Assembly: GCF_902459465.1 (NCBI RefSeq) | Contig: NC_047064.1 | Location: forward strand, 1,390,762-1,454,761 | Direction: 5' to 3' | Length of the DNA: 64,000 bases | From: Asterias rubens | Taxonomy: Eukaryota > Echinodermata > Asteroidea > Forcipulatida > Asteriidae | Part shown: positions 35,401-47,674 of the stretch, piece by piece | How the letters are laid out: each line of letters opens with the position of its first letter | Position numbering within the stretch: the first letter of the stretch is position 1 | Made by a program: the position numbers and the translations under genes | Notes under the pieces: model-generated | Told to the model about the DNA's origin: nothing | Databases searched by the model: none | What the model saw: the letters and a program-made list of their open reading frames with translations, nothing else

Positions 35401-37121
35401 CAATTGAGGCCAAGGCAACCATGAAGTAACTGCCAAGTACTTTTGTGTAAGTAGTGTTTGCTCCAAGTCCTTGATATAACAATAAAGGAAAGAAACATAT
35501 GACCTCCTTATGAAGGTTTCTATGGTCAACTATAGTTGTATATTAACACAGAAATTATTACTTTTAAAAGGCAACCATGCGTCAATCTCTCCACTGTGAA
35601 CTGTCCAGCCCTTTTCCTTAAGTAAATATTAATATTGTCCAAAATCCATATGGCCTAGGTCAAAGTTCAATTTAGGGATTAGGTGTTTATCTAGCCTAAC
35701 ACCTAGAAACCCTCAATTCAGACTTTGGCATGTTAACTGCAAAGGTGTAATTTATGTTGAAATGACAGTCAGCTGGAAGGATTTTCTATCACTGAGTAAT
35801 ATCTAAAAATAGAGATTTGTTAAAAATGCATTTACAACAACACTATAAGAAACACAGCGGAGAGCAGAAGTGTAGGAAAAGAAAGGAAGTTTGCAATTTG
35901 TACTAAATTACACAACAGCGCCCCTGAAAAAAAATAAAAATAAAGCAAGTCTGTTTTTTTTCTGAACATAAAACACAAGGCAAAGTAAAAAGATAAACTT
36001 GTTGGCATCCCTTCCAGCTTCCATTTTTGGGCCGTATGGATTTAATTAAAATGTTTAACGATGATAAAAAAAATAAGACTTTGCACATTATTTATTCTTG
36101 TGTAATAAACCAAATAACCAGGGGGTCTGTACTTTTTGTTTTGACATTTGCATATTCGTAGTAGAAAATGATTCATACACTAGTACGAAAATGCAAATTA
36201 ATGTCAAAATTAAAATAAATGAGTAAAGAGCCCCAGTTTTTGTAAAAGTGTGCTCAAAAGGGTTCAAACACTGAAATCAAAAATACTATTAAAAAAAATG
36301 CGTCTGGCGTTGTGTGTATAACATTGTGAAAAAAACAATGGTTTTTAAAATCAATAATGGTTTTTAAAAAAAAATAAAAATAAATGGCGATCATTTTGAA
36401 AATAAATACTCTTCCTTTTCTTTTTTACTAGGGCTAGGCCTTACTTAGGCTGTTTATCTATTGCTGACTGTTTATCTACTGCGGCTAATGCATGCTAGGG
36501 GCCTCCTATAGCCGCAGCCGTTAATTCAGACTTGGCTTATATTTTCATGGTTTTCCTTGGATAGTTTGTAATTTATTTCTACGTGTTTACCTCAGGGCTT
36601 AAATCAGTATTGGTTTGCGTAACAGTGCCATCAACGGAATTAGGGACAGGCCCAATAGCCCCAGTTCCCTCTGAAGCTTCTCCGTTGTTGTTGTTTTCAT
36701 CGTTGTTGTTATTATTATTCGGAGCTGATGCCAAATTAGCGAAAGGCAAAGAGCGGACATTGTTTGGCTCGAGCCTATCCAGAAGCCATGTTGAGATATC
36801 TCGGTACCCTTGGCTGATGGGGTACTGATCTTGATCCGTGGACAGCGTATGAAGCTCTCGAAAGGCAGACTGGGCCCTAAGGTCGTAGTCAAGATTTTTA
36901 AAATTTACATAGTTCCCATCGTAAGAGTTGTAGAAATTGTGGAATTGTGTCTCTGTCAGGGCTGCGCTTTGTCCAAGTAAAATGTCATGAATCTCAGGCA
37001 ATTGAGTTCCAAGTCCACCTTGAAGTTGTAGCTGCATAAACTCATCCCAATCTACTCGAAGAAGGCTCAAAATGACAGCAATGGTCAGAAATGGATCTCT
37101 CCATGGTTTTTTCCTAAGCAT
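32428..37121 (-). CDS. NFE2L1: NFE2L (Nrf1/Nrf2-like) CNC-bZIP transcription factor, 4 exons, 764 aa
   Basis: Exons (minus strand): 37121-36591, 35064-34110, 33760-33614, 33089-32428. All junctions are GT-AG and phases agree (531+955+147+662 nt = 765 codons). Residues about 9-23 form a hydrophobic ER anchor, as in vertebrate NFE2L1. DISTWLLDRLEP matches the region where Nrf1 is cleaved by DDI2. Exon 2 opens with the DLG-type motif LWRQDIDMGISRD (about 185-197), and ETGE is at 234-237; both are KEAP1-binding motifs. Several N-glycosylation sequons (NIT, NNT, NAT, NGT, NLS) suggest an Nrf1-like NST region. Exon 4 has HNHTY, the CNC domain (about 610-656), basic region RRRGKNKVAAQNCRKRK (657-673), a zipper, and the Neh3-like MFLVPRN (746-752). 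Members of the family bind antioxidant-response elements with small Maf partners and drive stress and proteasome genes. Length fits human NFE2L1 (772 aa). An Asn-repeat lies in exon 1. The symbol denotes the closest vertebrate type; this may be a pre-duplication orthologue. Confidence 0.96.
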
Positions 37122-37770
37122 GATGACTGATTTTCAGAGGACAATATTGAAAATAAAACCAAATTAAATCGCCACCGTTCAGGATGTATTAAACCGAAAT
37201 GTTAAGTAAACAAAGAACATATAACCAGCAACTATGTCCCATCCGGCTTTGTTTCCTTTTGTATGGCTGAGTTCGGCGGATCACGCGACTTCCATACCAC
37301 CAGAATGAGAATGATTCCAACTGCCGTTTACACAAAGCAAAACACCGTCACAAGAAGAGAGCCGTTTCACGGTCACAATTCGAGAAAAACACCGGTGTTA
37401 GGGCCTACGTCGAGTCTGCTTGGCGTCAAAAACAAGTCTTTTTCCTCCACAAAAATTCACCAAAGATGACAATTTAAACGCTGCTAAATATCTGGGGTAA
37501 CTCTACAGTTACGTGAACGTGATTGTACGAGTAAACAAAGTGCTAAGCCAAGGTAGAAATCTGTTTTCTTCCGTTGTTCGCATAGATACACGTCTCCTAC
37601 ACACACGGCAGACAAAGCGAAAAACAGGAGTGTCGAACAAGGTCGTCTGAGGATATTTTTAGATTATGATGTAATTGGCCTGCGCATGCGCGTTGATACA
37701 GCCAGGAAGTTTCTAGAACCGCGACCCCGAGTGACGTAAATGCAAATGAGCACGCGCTAGGCAGTAACTA
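37122..37770 (-). promoter_or_regulatory. probable NFE2L promoter and 5'UTR region
   Basis: This stretch precedes the NFE2L start codon and is richer in CpG than its surroundings. It holds a 12-bp palindrome TGCGCATGCGCG at about 37681-37692, which fits the consensus for nuclear respiratory factor 1 (alpha-Pal), a CRE-like TGACGTAA near 37732 and an octamer-like ATGCAAAT near 37739. No coding frame here looks real. Promoter function is inferred from position and motifs. Confidence 0.5.
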
Positions 37771-38911
37771 CTTTTTCAATGGGGAAATACTTAGTGCCAA
37801 TATTTGTTTGTGTTCGTTTCAAAGCAACTTGTGTTGAAGATGAAAGGGGATTTAACAAAAGCAAATACGCACACTGCATTCCCAGAACAGGGCATGAATT
37901 ATTCCGGAACGGTTATTGTGATAGAGCATGCAGCCGGACACGAAACCTTTTTTCGGGGCTGCATGGGTCTTTCATATGCCTTTTTACCAACCCCGCCCAG
38001 TTTGAATATCCAAGCAATGCTTAGCACAGAAAATAACACTTAGCAAAAAAGATATCTAACCACGGTATCGCAATAATAACTATCATATCACGATAATTGC
38101 AATGCGATTAGATTGCACTAAATCTGCACATTTTTTAATGGCCAGAGAATTAGAAAAAAAAGGAGTACAAAATTTGCAGTGGGCCTCGTCTCTACGGCCG
38201 TTTCTAACCTGAACAATGGTCTAACTCTTAAATTAAATTCGGCTCAAATCTTCAATTTGCTTGATGAATTGAAACATGAACGACCTTTAAACATGGTGTA
38301 TACAAACCGTTATTTTTGTCAATGACCAGATTTTAAAATTGCCAGTGTTGGCATGGCATAGCCACGAGCTAACACGCACTGGGGGCGGGGCGTAAAATAC
38401 CCGCGTAATCACCTGATAATGAGACATCGCAGTCATGTCCGTCCCATGTGACTGGATGTTTGTTTGCAAACCAAAACGTAAAACTAGACAGGTACATTGT
38501 AGGCCTACTTGTACATCAAAGTGTACATTCTTTGCGTAGACGCTTACCTGTAACCTGTACACAGCATTAACAGTTGATATGTCAATGTTAAAATAGAGGG
38601 GTGTAGTTGATGGTTCAGGATTCCAAACAACTCTAAAAGTTGGTAACTTACAATATAGGGCCTAAATGTCAAGGTAATTTATATGTTTAGATTTTCTATA
38701 AATAGACGACACTCTTTTATTGCTCTTGAAACATACCATTTTTGGCAACATTCTTTATTCTTTCCACAACAAGGAAGTTCCGCAAGGCCTGTGATTTTCC
38801 TTTGATTTTAATGACGTACATCACACGGCGCGCATGAAATGACTAACCGGGTCACAGTTTGATCATATTTGGAAGTTGTTGAATGGCGGAATATCCCCAA
38901 GTTTTAACCGA

Positions 38912-39289
38912 TTAAAGGCACCGGACACCTTTGGTACTAATTGTCAAAGACCTGTTTCTCTGGGTGTCCTCCATCACATTGCATAGGAAAATCGTGAAAA
39001 AGTTGACTCAATTATTAAATTGCAAGAAAACATGAAAGAACAAAACCCTTGAGGCAGAAAATAATTGTGTGCTTATTAAAGATGTCCAATAAAAGGCTTC
39101 AGGCCTGATGCTTTTAATATTTGAGTGAGACATTTTATCACAAATACGTTACTTCAGAGGCAGCCGTTTCTAACACTGTTTAATACTAGCTAGTACACAA
39201 CAACCCTCCATTGCTCGTTACCAAGTAATTTTGTATGCTTTATTTTATTAGTTTTTAATAGTAACTACCAAAAGTGTCCAGTGCCTTGA
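38912..39289. mobile_element. TTAAAGGCACTGGACAC MITE family, copy
   Basis: The left end TTAAAGGCACCGGACACCTT mirrors the right end AGTGTCCAGTGCCTTGAA. The interior shares TTGTCAAAGACCTG and GAGGCAGCCGTTTCTAACA with its sisters. Confidence 0.88.
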
Positions 39290-39642
39290 AAGGCTCTATA
39301 CTTTATAAAACTGTGTGTTTCCAAAACAATACAAGTGAGCGTTTTGATCCACTGAGTCACTTAGAATGTTATTTTTAAAACAATGAACCGAGTTGATGTT
39401 CAGGCTAGATGCCCTTTGATTGATGTTGGTTTTAGTTTTTAAGGAAGATATTTCATCCAAATTGATTTGTATAAAACCTCAATGTACCTTTTCACAAAGA
39501 GTATTACGTCAAGGGTTTCATATCCCGAAGTATTTTTATGAACAAAACTGTAGGCCCCACACGTTTCATTGTTTACAACAATTAAATATATGAACAACAA
39601 AATGCTATTGTAGAAATCACAACCAAAATTAAATATAAAAAG

Positions 39643-40086
39643 TCACTTCGTGTTATCCATACCCAATGAATAAAGAATAACATTGGTTCGGATTTTTAAT
39701 GAACAATAATACATGCAGTCTATTGATTTATCAATCGCAAATTTTTCTATTTTTGTCTCATCTGATTTGTGCAGATAAATCCTACCTCCATTGGTAAAAC
39801 GTCTTTGAATAACTTTCAAGTACAATAATATTGATGTTACATTGAGTATGGCTATGTTTTCAGTTATGAGAACAACTTTTATAACTACTTGATGGTGAAA
39901 AGCATTGGTAGAAACTGCAAGAGCTGCTAAACCAATAAGTGCCACATCATCAACTTTCTTGTCATGGACACATACTGAAGGCAATCTCGTCACTTGGCCT
40001 TTGACCTCCATCAAGTTTTGTGGTGACCTCGGAGGGTCACACAGAAAATTTTCTTGAACTTTCATTATGACAAGAATTTGTAGCAT
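39643..40086 (-). CDS. unrecognised open frame, possible exon
   Basis: A 147-codon minus-strand open frame with two hydrophobic stretches (VALIGLAALAV and IAILNVTSILLYL) before a possible donor GGAG|GTAGGA. I do not recognise a family. The frame is next to, but not inside, two MITE copies. It could be a chance frame in AT-rich DNA or an exon of an unidentified membrane protein. Nothing on either side links it to the NFE2L gene: its donor would be phase 1, not phase 0. Confidence 0.18.
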   Translation of the reverse strand: MLQILVIMKVQENFLCDPPRSPQNLMEVKGQVTRLPSVCVHDKKVDDVALIGLAALAVSTNAFHHQVVIKVVLITENIAILNVTSILLYLKVIQRRFTNGGRIYLHKSDETKIEKFAIDKSIDCMYYCSLKIRTNVILYSLGMDNTK

Positions 40087-40147
40087 AGTGATAGCTCAAG
40101 TCAATTTAATCTGTTGGAATTGTCCTTGCAACGATCACAACTAGTCT

Positions 40148-40330
40148 GGGGCCCAATTTCATAAAGCCTGTGAGCATTAAAAAATGCTAAGCACAGAAAA
40201 ATCCTGCTTAATAACAGAACTGGTTTCCAGCCAAAATTCCATAATGTTTACTATTGTTGCAACTGGTGCTCCACTCATTTGTATGCTAAGCAGAGAAATT
40301 TTCTAAGCAGAATTTGCTAAGCAGCATTTG
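40148..40330. mobile_element. GGGCCCAATTTCATAGAGCTGC MITE family, copy
   Basis: GGGCCCAATTTCATAAAGCC on the left; the right end is worn (TTTGCTAAGCAGCATTTGG). Confidence 0.7.
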
Positions 40331-41984
40331 GTTGCCACCTGAAAGCATTGAAGCAAGCCAATAGCAACATACATATCCATAATCTCAGCCAACCATTTGA
40401 ACATCAGCCTACTCTATGGTAATTGGTAAGCTCAATCAAAGTATAGAAATAATAATAACAGAACATTTTTAATAAGGCCCTAGAAGTAACTTAAGGTATT
40501 GTCAAATTGTTGGGAAAGCAAGCATGATTCTGAACATGTGTGTGTTTTGAGTTTCTGCTGGAAGAGAGTGATGTTGTTCATTTTCCCGAAGTCTTCAGGA
40601 AGTGAATTTCAGAGTCTTGGTGCTATATTTACCCATGGGAGGGATGGGGAGCAAAGATATATGAGGATGTTTGCACACTTTGGTTGCAAGCATTCTCATG
40701 TTTGTCCCCCACATTCTTCTAGGCTCCGCCCACAAAGTGAAAGTAACAGACAAAGTTCTTGGTCCTTTCCTTGTATCAAATAACTGGACACGTCACAAAA
40801 AGGTAATAGAATGTCAAATTCAAGCGCCAACTTAGAAGCGAAGTGTTTGATCATCTAAGATGTTAGATTCAGCATCTTTTCCCACAAAACAAGAATGTGT
40901 TCTAAGAAACACAAGTTGGAAGGATGGAGTATGGAGGATGGAGGAGAAAATGCATATATCAACTTATTATTGATTCTTCTGATAATTTATGAACCGTTGT
41001 TATGGAGATAGGTGGATGCTGCTGTTTTCAAACTTTTATTAGACAGATAATGATGCACCAAGTCAAGTTTGAGGGAACTTGATCAGTCTTCTAAGATTCT
41101 AAGTTGGGTACAAAATGAGGCAAACTTTTCTGTAAAATATTGTTACTTGTTTTTTTGCAAGTTTAGTGTTGACAGGATTTTTTAAAAAGATAAATGAATT
41201 CAAACACTTGCTACTAAGGAGGTGACTTTCAAAAGTGACCTTGAAAAGTGGGGGTTCGATATTTTTATTTTATAAGGTAAATTCTCACCAAAAGTGGTCT
41301 GAAATAAATTATTGATGGAGTTATTCAAATTTATCTCTTAATCTGATAACAAGCAATTTGGGACAGATTAACTAGCATAGTTTGTGTTGGCTTGAACTTT
41401 GATGCAGATAATTCTGATCACAATTTATTTTTAGTGTTCCCTGTATTTTTACAATTACAGACTGCTGTTGCTGTTCTCTACACAAATACCATATAATAAC
41501 AACTAAGCAATAACATGAACTGCCAATAATATGGCGATCTGGAAACTACTCACAGTAAATCTGTAAAATACACCTGTGTAAAATTAGACCATCTAATTAA
41601 TTGATTATTCAGAGACACAACATACACCTGCACACCATGGAGGTAGAATTCATGCCTGCACTATGACTATGGTGTTGCCAAACGGTCCACGTCCAATAAT
41701 GGTCACTCCATTTTGTTCTGGTAGAGGAGCTACCGGGGATCGGTATTCTATGAACAGAATATAACTTATATTCATTGAGCGAGTTATAACTCTATTTCTA
41801 CCTCCATGCTAATAATAATATCATAAGTTTACGTGTGAGACTGTGTAGTGTAGTTCACGTACTATTACTACTAGACGTCCGTAGGAGTTCCGCTCAAGTT
41901 CCCATTGACTTCAATCACATGATACAAATCGATAACATTCAACGGAACAACTTGACAATCCCCCGTCACAAACACAAACCTTAC

Positions 41985-42113
41985 CTTCTCATTGACTAAA
42001 TCCGATTCCTCTCCAACTTCCATTTTGTCTGTCATTATGGATTGTGTCTGTAATACAACGTCCATGGTGTGTAGTTTGTGCTTAAAATCTGTAATGTGTT
42101 CGTTATCAACCAT
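41985..42113 (-). CDS. candidate alternative first coding exon of the NFE2L gene (43 codons)
   Basis: A minus-strand ATG at 42113 opens 43 codons that end exactly at a strong donor (GAGAAG|GTAAGG). The exon ends in phase 0, so it would join in frame to the acceptor at 35064, giving ...DLVNEK followed by DMDLIETLWRQ. The peptide is short and acidic (KMEVGEESDLVNEK) and has no hydrophobic anchor. In vertebrate NFE2L2 a short first exon is likewise spliced in front of DMDLI. The join is inference: the reading frame, donor and phase are seen, but no transcript evidence is available and an open frame this short can arise by chance. It could instead belong to an unrelated gene. Confidence 0.4.
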
Positions 42114-42561
42114 GTATGTTGTGTTGCGACCAGCCGGCCCTTGCGAATGCTATGTTTAACTGCTATAGTTATATTTCGTAGTAATAACAAGATACCATTC
42201 GCTATATGCTTATGGAGCCTTCAGCCGGCCTTTCCAGGTCACAATATTATAATATCCAATCCACATAAGCCACGCCCCTAAACCCTCTATCAACAATCTA
42301 AATTAGGTATCGCAGCCTGGTACCTTAGAAAAAAGACTGGTTCGGGTCGCAGCATGCAACCATGCAGCAAGTAAATGCTGTACTCTGACCCCGTTTACGA
42401 TAACGATACCGGAATGGGTATTGAATTAAATACCCTAATGAATAATTCATAAGCTTGGTGGTATTTTGTCCCGCCTTTACGGACGTTACATCATTTGCTT
42501 GAACGACTATTGGCCGAAAAGTAGAAAGGCTTTCTGAAAATAGAGATGACTTCATTAAAAA

Positions 42562-42722
42562 TTGTGTACATAGTAAATGTAATGTACATTACGTGATACA
42601 TAATGTACATTTACATGTACAGTACAAATTTTACCATACATTATTGTATTATGTACATGTGTGTGTACATGAAGCTGTAAGGTATGTACATATACATACG
42701 TGTGCAATGTGTACATGCACTT
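42562..42722. repeat. cluster of TGTACAT motifs
   Basis: About eight TGTACAT/ATGTACA words occur in 160 bp of AT-rich DNA, without a fixed period. It is a low-complexity cluster; no gene is seen. Confidence 0.75.
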
Positions 42723-45700
42723 TCTGTATGCCACCAACCACCTGACAGCGCAGAGTTTGTTGGTCGATTTTTAGTCACTAAAGTTTTGCTCAAAACGCTG
42801 CCATGACGTACAAAAAAGGTACAGGTTTGAATATTTCTGCCTGTAAGGCGTTCAACGTTTGTTTTACTATTAACTATTATAGTGCGCTAAAAAAAGTAAC
42901 TACGACTAATAAATGCTTTTTGTTGAAGGCATGATCACAATGTTTTATGTACAAGTTGCAACATTCCTAAAGCCAATTATTTTATCTTTATTTGAAAGAT
43001 ATAGCTATTACCTTAAATATTTAGATTACTATTAATGCTTTGCAAGTCATTCTTGATTTTAAGATAATGAACATCAGTATAAAAATCACTGTGCAAACAC
43101 TTTGATTAGATTTTACAAACTCACAGATTATTCTTTGCAGAATGGTTTTACAACATATGTCTTGGTTTAGTAAGCATACCAATTCATGTTTTTTTTTCCC
43201 AAGAGTGTGGTTCTTGGTTCAAAAAGTCACCAACAAAAACAACACAGTGACGTTATAGTAGCCCATCGCGGAATTCCCACAGACAGAATTCCTGCCCGGA
43301 CTGATAGCACATCCCCGGGAAACTGATGATAACAAAACTACTAATATGGTCTGTGTCATTAGTGCTGATTGTTTTGTTCTGACGTAAAAGTTTATTGTAC
43401 CTGACCCCTGAAAGTTGTTTTGAAACTGTCGGTTTTAAAAGTGTATTCCAACCATCAGATAATGCAAGTGTGAAATAAAAACATACGATAGTTTTACTTG
43501 TAAAAATGGCAGGTTCCTCACGGACTGTGATTTTTGTGTCAAAGTTTTCGTCAGGCACATCTACCTCAATGTTACTATTAAGCTTCAGAAGGCACGAGGG
43601 TTGCTATGTTGCAAAATGTTTGTGAGAAAACGTTAGTCTCATCATTTCATGCATTAATAATTAAACCATTATACTCGGAAATTTTAAATTGAATTGAAAC
43701 TGACCACGGACTGACCATGGCCTGTGGACTTGACCATGGGGAGGGACGCGTGTTTTCACCGGCGTCCTAATTTCGGTTCGTTCCGCTAGATGCCGTTGGG
43801 TCACCGTATAGTCCAACACTTCGGTTTGTCCGTACTTATTATTCTTGTTGCTTGCTACAGCATGACCAGAGTTCTGGCCAAATTATTCTCCTTCTACTGA
43901 GCCACTTTTCCCCGAAATAAGCGGAAGCTACTTATTATTCTCCTAAATGGCAGAACCATTTTGGCGTGACAATGGCAAGAATGTAAAGTGTCTTAGCCCT
44001 GGCGTGCACAACCCGGCCTAATTTGCATCTTTGTGGAAGTGTCCACTTTTAACTTTCTGTTCGATAAAGAAATCCACGGCCTGAGGCTTGTGCATACAGT
44101 TGTGTAAATTACTAGGTCCCTGCCGTATAGTTTCGTACAAGCCAACAGGACACACCACGGTATACCCATATACAAAGAGTCGGAACTTATAACGCCCTTA
44201 CGTTTTTATCAAATTATTTGACAAACCTAAAACACAACACAAATAATGTTCATAGAAATTACAAATTGAAGTGGGCTACCAAAAGAGGGCTACGGTTTTA
44301 AAGCATTTTTTCTGCTGGTGGAAGCTTCTCATCTGCTTTGTCAACGTAGGTGGAATAAAGCCGACAACCCTTTTCAACTATACTGAACTATTTTGTGGTA
44401 TTTGCATTAGAACATTGTGTTACCGTAAACCTTTCCATATACATGTAGAACGAAATGGTTACAAAGCCAGGGCCTACCTGTAATTTAAATGATATCGTTA
44501 TCATAGCGCCCCCAGCAAAGAAGGCACCCGGCAAACCCTGGATATGAGTAATAGTTCGAGTTCACGTTTGGGTGTATACACCAAAGTTCTGATAACGAGA
44601 TACATTGAGTGACATGTGGGAAGTTAGGGCGGGGCTGGGGTGTCGGTAAACCCTAAAATAATGGTCCAGTGCAAGATCTCGAAGTTCAGAATTGCTCTGC
44701 GCCGTCAGCCAGAGGGGTCCCCATTGGACCAAAATTGTTGTCAAGGGGCTCCACACTGACGCGCTTGAATTCTCCCTTGCAGCCAACGCACCCAGTGATT
44801 GCATCGCACTCACGTCTTTTTGGAGTGTTGTAGTATGGAAAGGTTATCATGAAATAACCATTATAGTTTTGCAAACCAATGTAGGCCTACTCTATCTATG
44901 GCTACGGCTAGATTTTCGCAGGACAGAGATTTGCTCCATGGTTGAAATGCAGGTTGTCATCAGCTAAACCATATAGAGCAAGTTCGTTGTTGTGATGATT
45001 AAACCCTTAGCAACAGCCGTAGCCGTAACCGCAGTCGCCAATTATCCCTTGCAGCTAATGCACAAAATGTGATTGCATCGCATGCACTCACTTCTTTTTG
45101 AAGTGGTAGGAAAGGTTCTTATGACATCGGCATAGTGTTAAAACCACTGTACTTAGGCTGTGTCAGAATTAGTGGCTACAGCTGGCTACGGCTAGATTTT
45201 TGCGTCACCATGCGTGAGGTGTAGGACGTCATCAGTTACAACTTATAGCAACACTTTTGGCCGCAACCGTATAGCTGCCAAATCGGATACGGTCATTTAT
45301 ATTGGTTTCCAGGCACAATGTGAGACTTAGGGGAACGCTAGGTGGCAGCAGACTGTATCCATTGTTCTGAGTAGCACCACTATGAAAATTTACCAATGTT
45401 GTAGCAACATCGCATTGCTTCGTCTACAGTGCCATCACAACCGGAATAAAACCCCAAGCGGATAGAAGCTGCTCTTGCTCAAAGTGTTTTGTTTGTAAAG
45501 GAATACACGAAGCCATTTGTTTTTCAAAGTGTTTTGTTAGTAAAGAAATACACGAAGCCATTTGTTTTTGGATCCTTTCAAATATTCACGTCTTGAAGAA
45601 AGTGGCTTAGCTACAGCACTGCGAGAAGCTACGGAGAAACCCTTACTTATATAAGAAAACTCCCTTGGGGAATAATGGTTACACTGATGCGTGCCTTCGG

Positions 45701-47299
45701 ATGTGGTTACCGAATTGTGCTTTGAATGTCTTGGTTTTTAGCTTACATCCTCCACTTTTTTTGGTTCAGGATTTTAAGGTTACATTAAAGATGTCATGTA
45801 TGATTTCAGACTAGGCCTGTCTAGCCATTGACAGAATGAACCCAGTTACCAGTAGGCACTTTTCTTTGACATGAAGAAACCTGTGCCATGACTCATGTAA
45901 AAAGTGACGGGGACTTATGACCAAGTTCCTGGTCAAACCTGTGTCAAGAACAGACAAGAAGCCCGTCCACGCGGCCACCTGTCTCAGACGATCACTCAAA
46001 GGTCTAAACTTGGCACAGACCACAGCCCGCAAACAAGCCTTACCCCTCAATCCATGCTTATCTCCGGCTCGAAACAGAGCCTAGGGATACATGGTCCTAC
46101 TGCAGTATGATGTGTTAGGCTGATGGCATCATAATTCTTCAAGTTCTAAGTTGTTCACAAGTTAAGGCACACAGGCTTAACAACACAAAACCCAAACCAA
46201 ACGTTTGGAGTGGATTTCTAATTCCACAAAGCTTCGAGCTCCACATTAATATTTTACAACGTTGTGAAACTATAGTTCACTTATGCTTAGTTCATAATAA
46301 TATAATAAGTAAAGTAAATAAAAGTTGTTATGAAATGAAATCAATGATGAATACATCCAAGTGTGGGGATTCTCTGATTCGAATAAACCCTTTTGAAAAA
46401 AAGACACCAAGTTCCATACTCAATGTATATCTAGTCATTAGGCCCCAATCTCTAAGTTTGTGTAGATGCTCTTTTAGAGCAATGACGCAGAGTAAGTGAG
46501 CGTAACCATGGAGCTGTTTGTAGTCAAGTATCCTTAAGCCCCCTGCAAGCCTTGTTGTGGTCTACGGCTATATGGAGATTACGGTCTCCAACATTATACC
46601 AATTCCGTCCTTAAGAATGATCTGAGGTTTGCCCTGATCCCAACTCAACTATGAAGCACCCAGACTGCCAAGGCTATACACCGTAAGGCCGGTGACTCCG
46701 ATCCTCAATGCCTCGATCGAGTTTGTCTAGGGCTAAAACTGGAACACTTATCAAAAATGTGTCTTATTTAAAAATAAATTCTTACTTGAAAGGAGCGTGA
46801 CCCCAGACCTGGGGAAAGCGGAAAATAAAAAGGAAATTCAAAGTGATTCAAACATGAAAGAGAGATGTAAATTTAGAAGACAAAGCCAAGGGAATCTGAG
46901 TAGATGTGGTGAGACATTATCAGAGTGGAAGGATATCAAATCATGATAGGTTTTTTTTACACTCTCCTGTCTTTCCAGAAGATGAAGAGATAAATTCCAG
47001 TCAAACTTTCGGAAATGTGGACTGAAGTCACGGCGGGTGAACCATTTCCAAAAGTGATGACAAAATTACACATGGCCATATGCTGTTGTAATTAGGTCTT
47101 GTTTGACAGTGCAACACCAAATCACACGTATCATTCCCGTAGAAAAAAAAAACCCGCATGGAGCAATTTTCAAACAATTTTTGGCACAAAAACACATATT
47201 GCATAGACGATTTATGATCACTAAATAACCGAATAAAATTCGTTGATTTATTTTTATAGTACTAACCAAAACATTAATGTGACGGTGTATGTAATGTGG
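42723..47299. other. gene-free stretch with degenerate repeats
   Basis: Two related blocks near 44890-45060 and 45165-45290 share GGCTACGGCTAGATTTT and TGTCATCAG/CGTCATCAG, probably copies of an old inverted-repeat element. No gene is recognised. Confidence 0.45.
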
Positions 47300-47674
47300 T
47301 TAAAGAAACTGGACACCGGTATTGGTATTTGTCAAAGACCAGTCTTCTCACTTGTGTATCTCAACATAAATGCACGGAATAACAAGCCTGTGTAAATTTG
47401 AACTCACTTGGTCGTCGAAGTTGCTAGATAATAATGAAAGAAAAACACCCTTGTCACACGAAGATGCTTGATTTCGGGACCACAAATTCAAAATCTGAGG
47501 TCTCGAAACCAAATTCGTGGAAAATTACTTCTTTCTCGCAAACTACGTCACTTCAGAGGGAGCCGTTTCTCACAATGTTTTAAACTATCAACCTCTCCCC
47601 ATTACCCGTTACCAAGTAAGGTTTTACGCTAATTATTATTTTGAGTAATTACCAATAGTGTCCACTGCCTTTAA
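47300..47674. mobile_element. TTAAAGGCACTGGACAC MITE family, copy
   Basis: Ends TTAAAGAAACTGGACACC and GTGTCCACTGCCTTTAA. An internal inverted stretch (CTTGATTTCGGGACCAC ... AGGTCTCGAAACCAAATTC) lies at the centre. Confidence 0.9.

Noticed and set aside
39643..40086. Ninjurin-like protein
   Set aside because: There is only a vague similarity in hydrophobic pattern; the diagnostic residues could not be aligned, so I give it no name.
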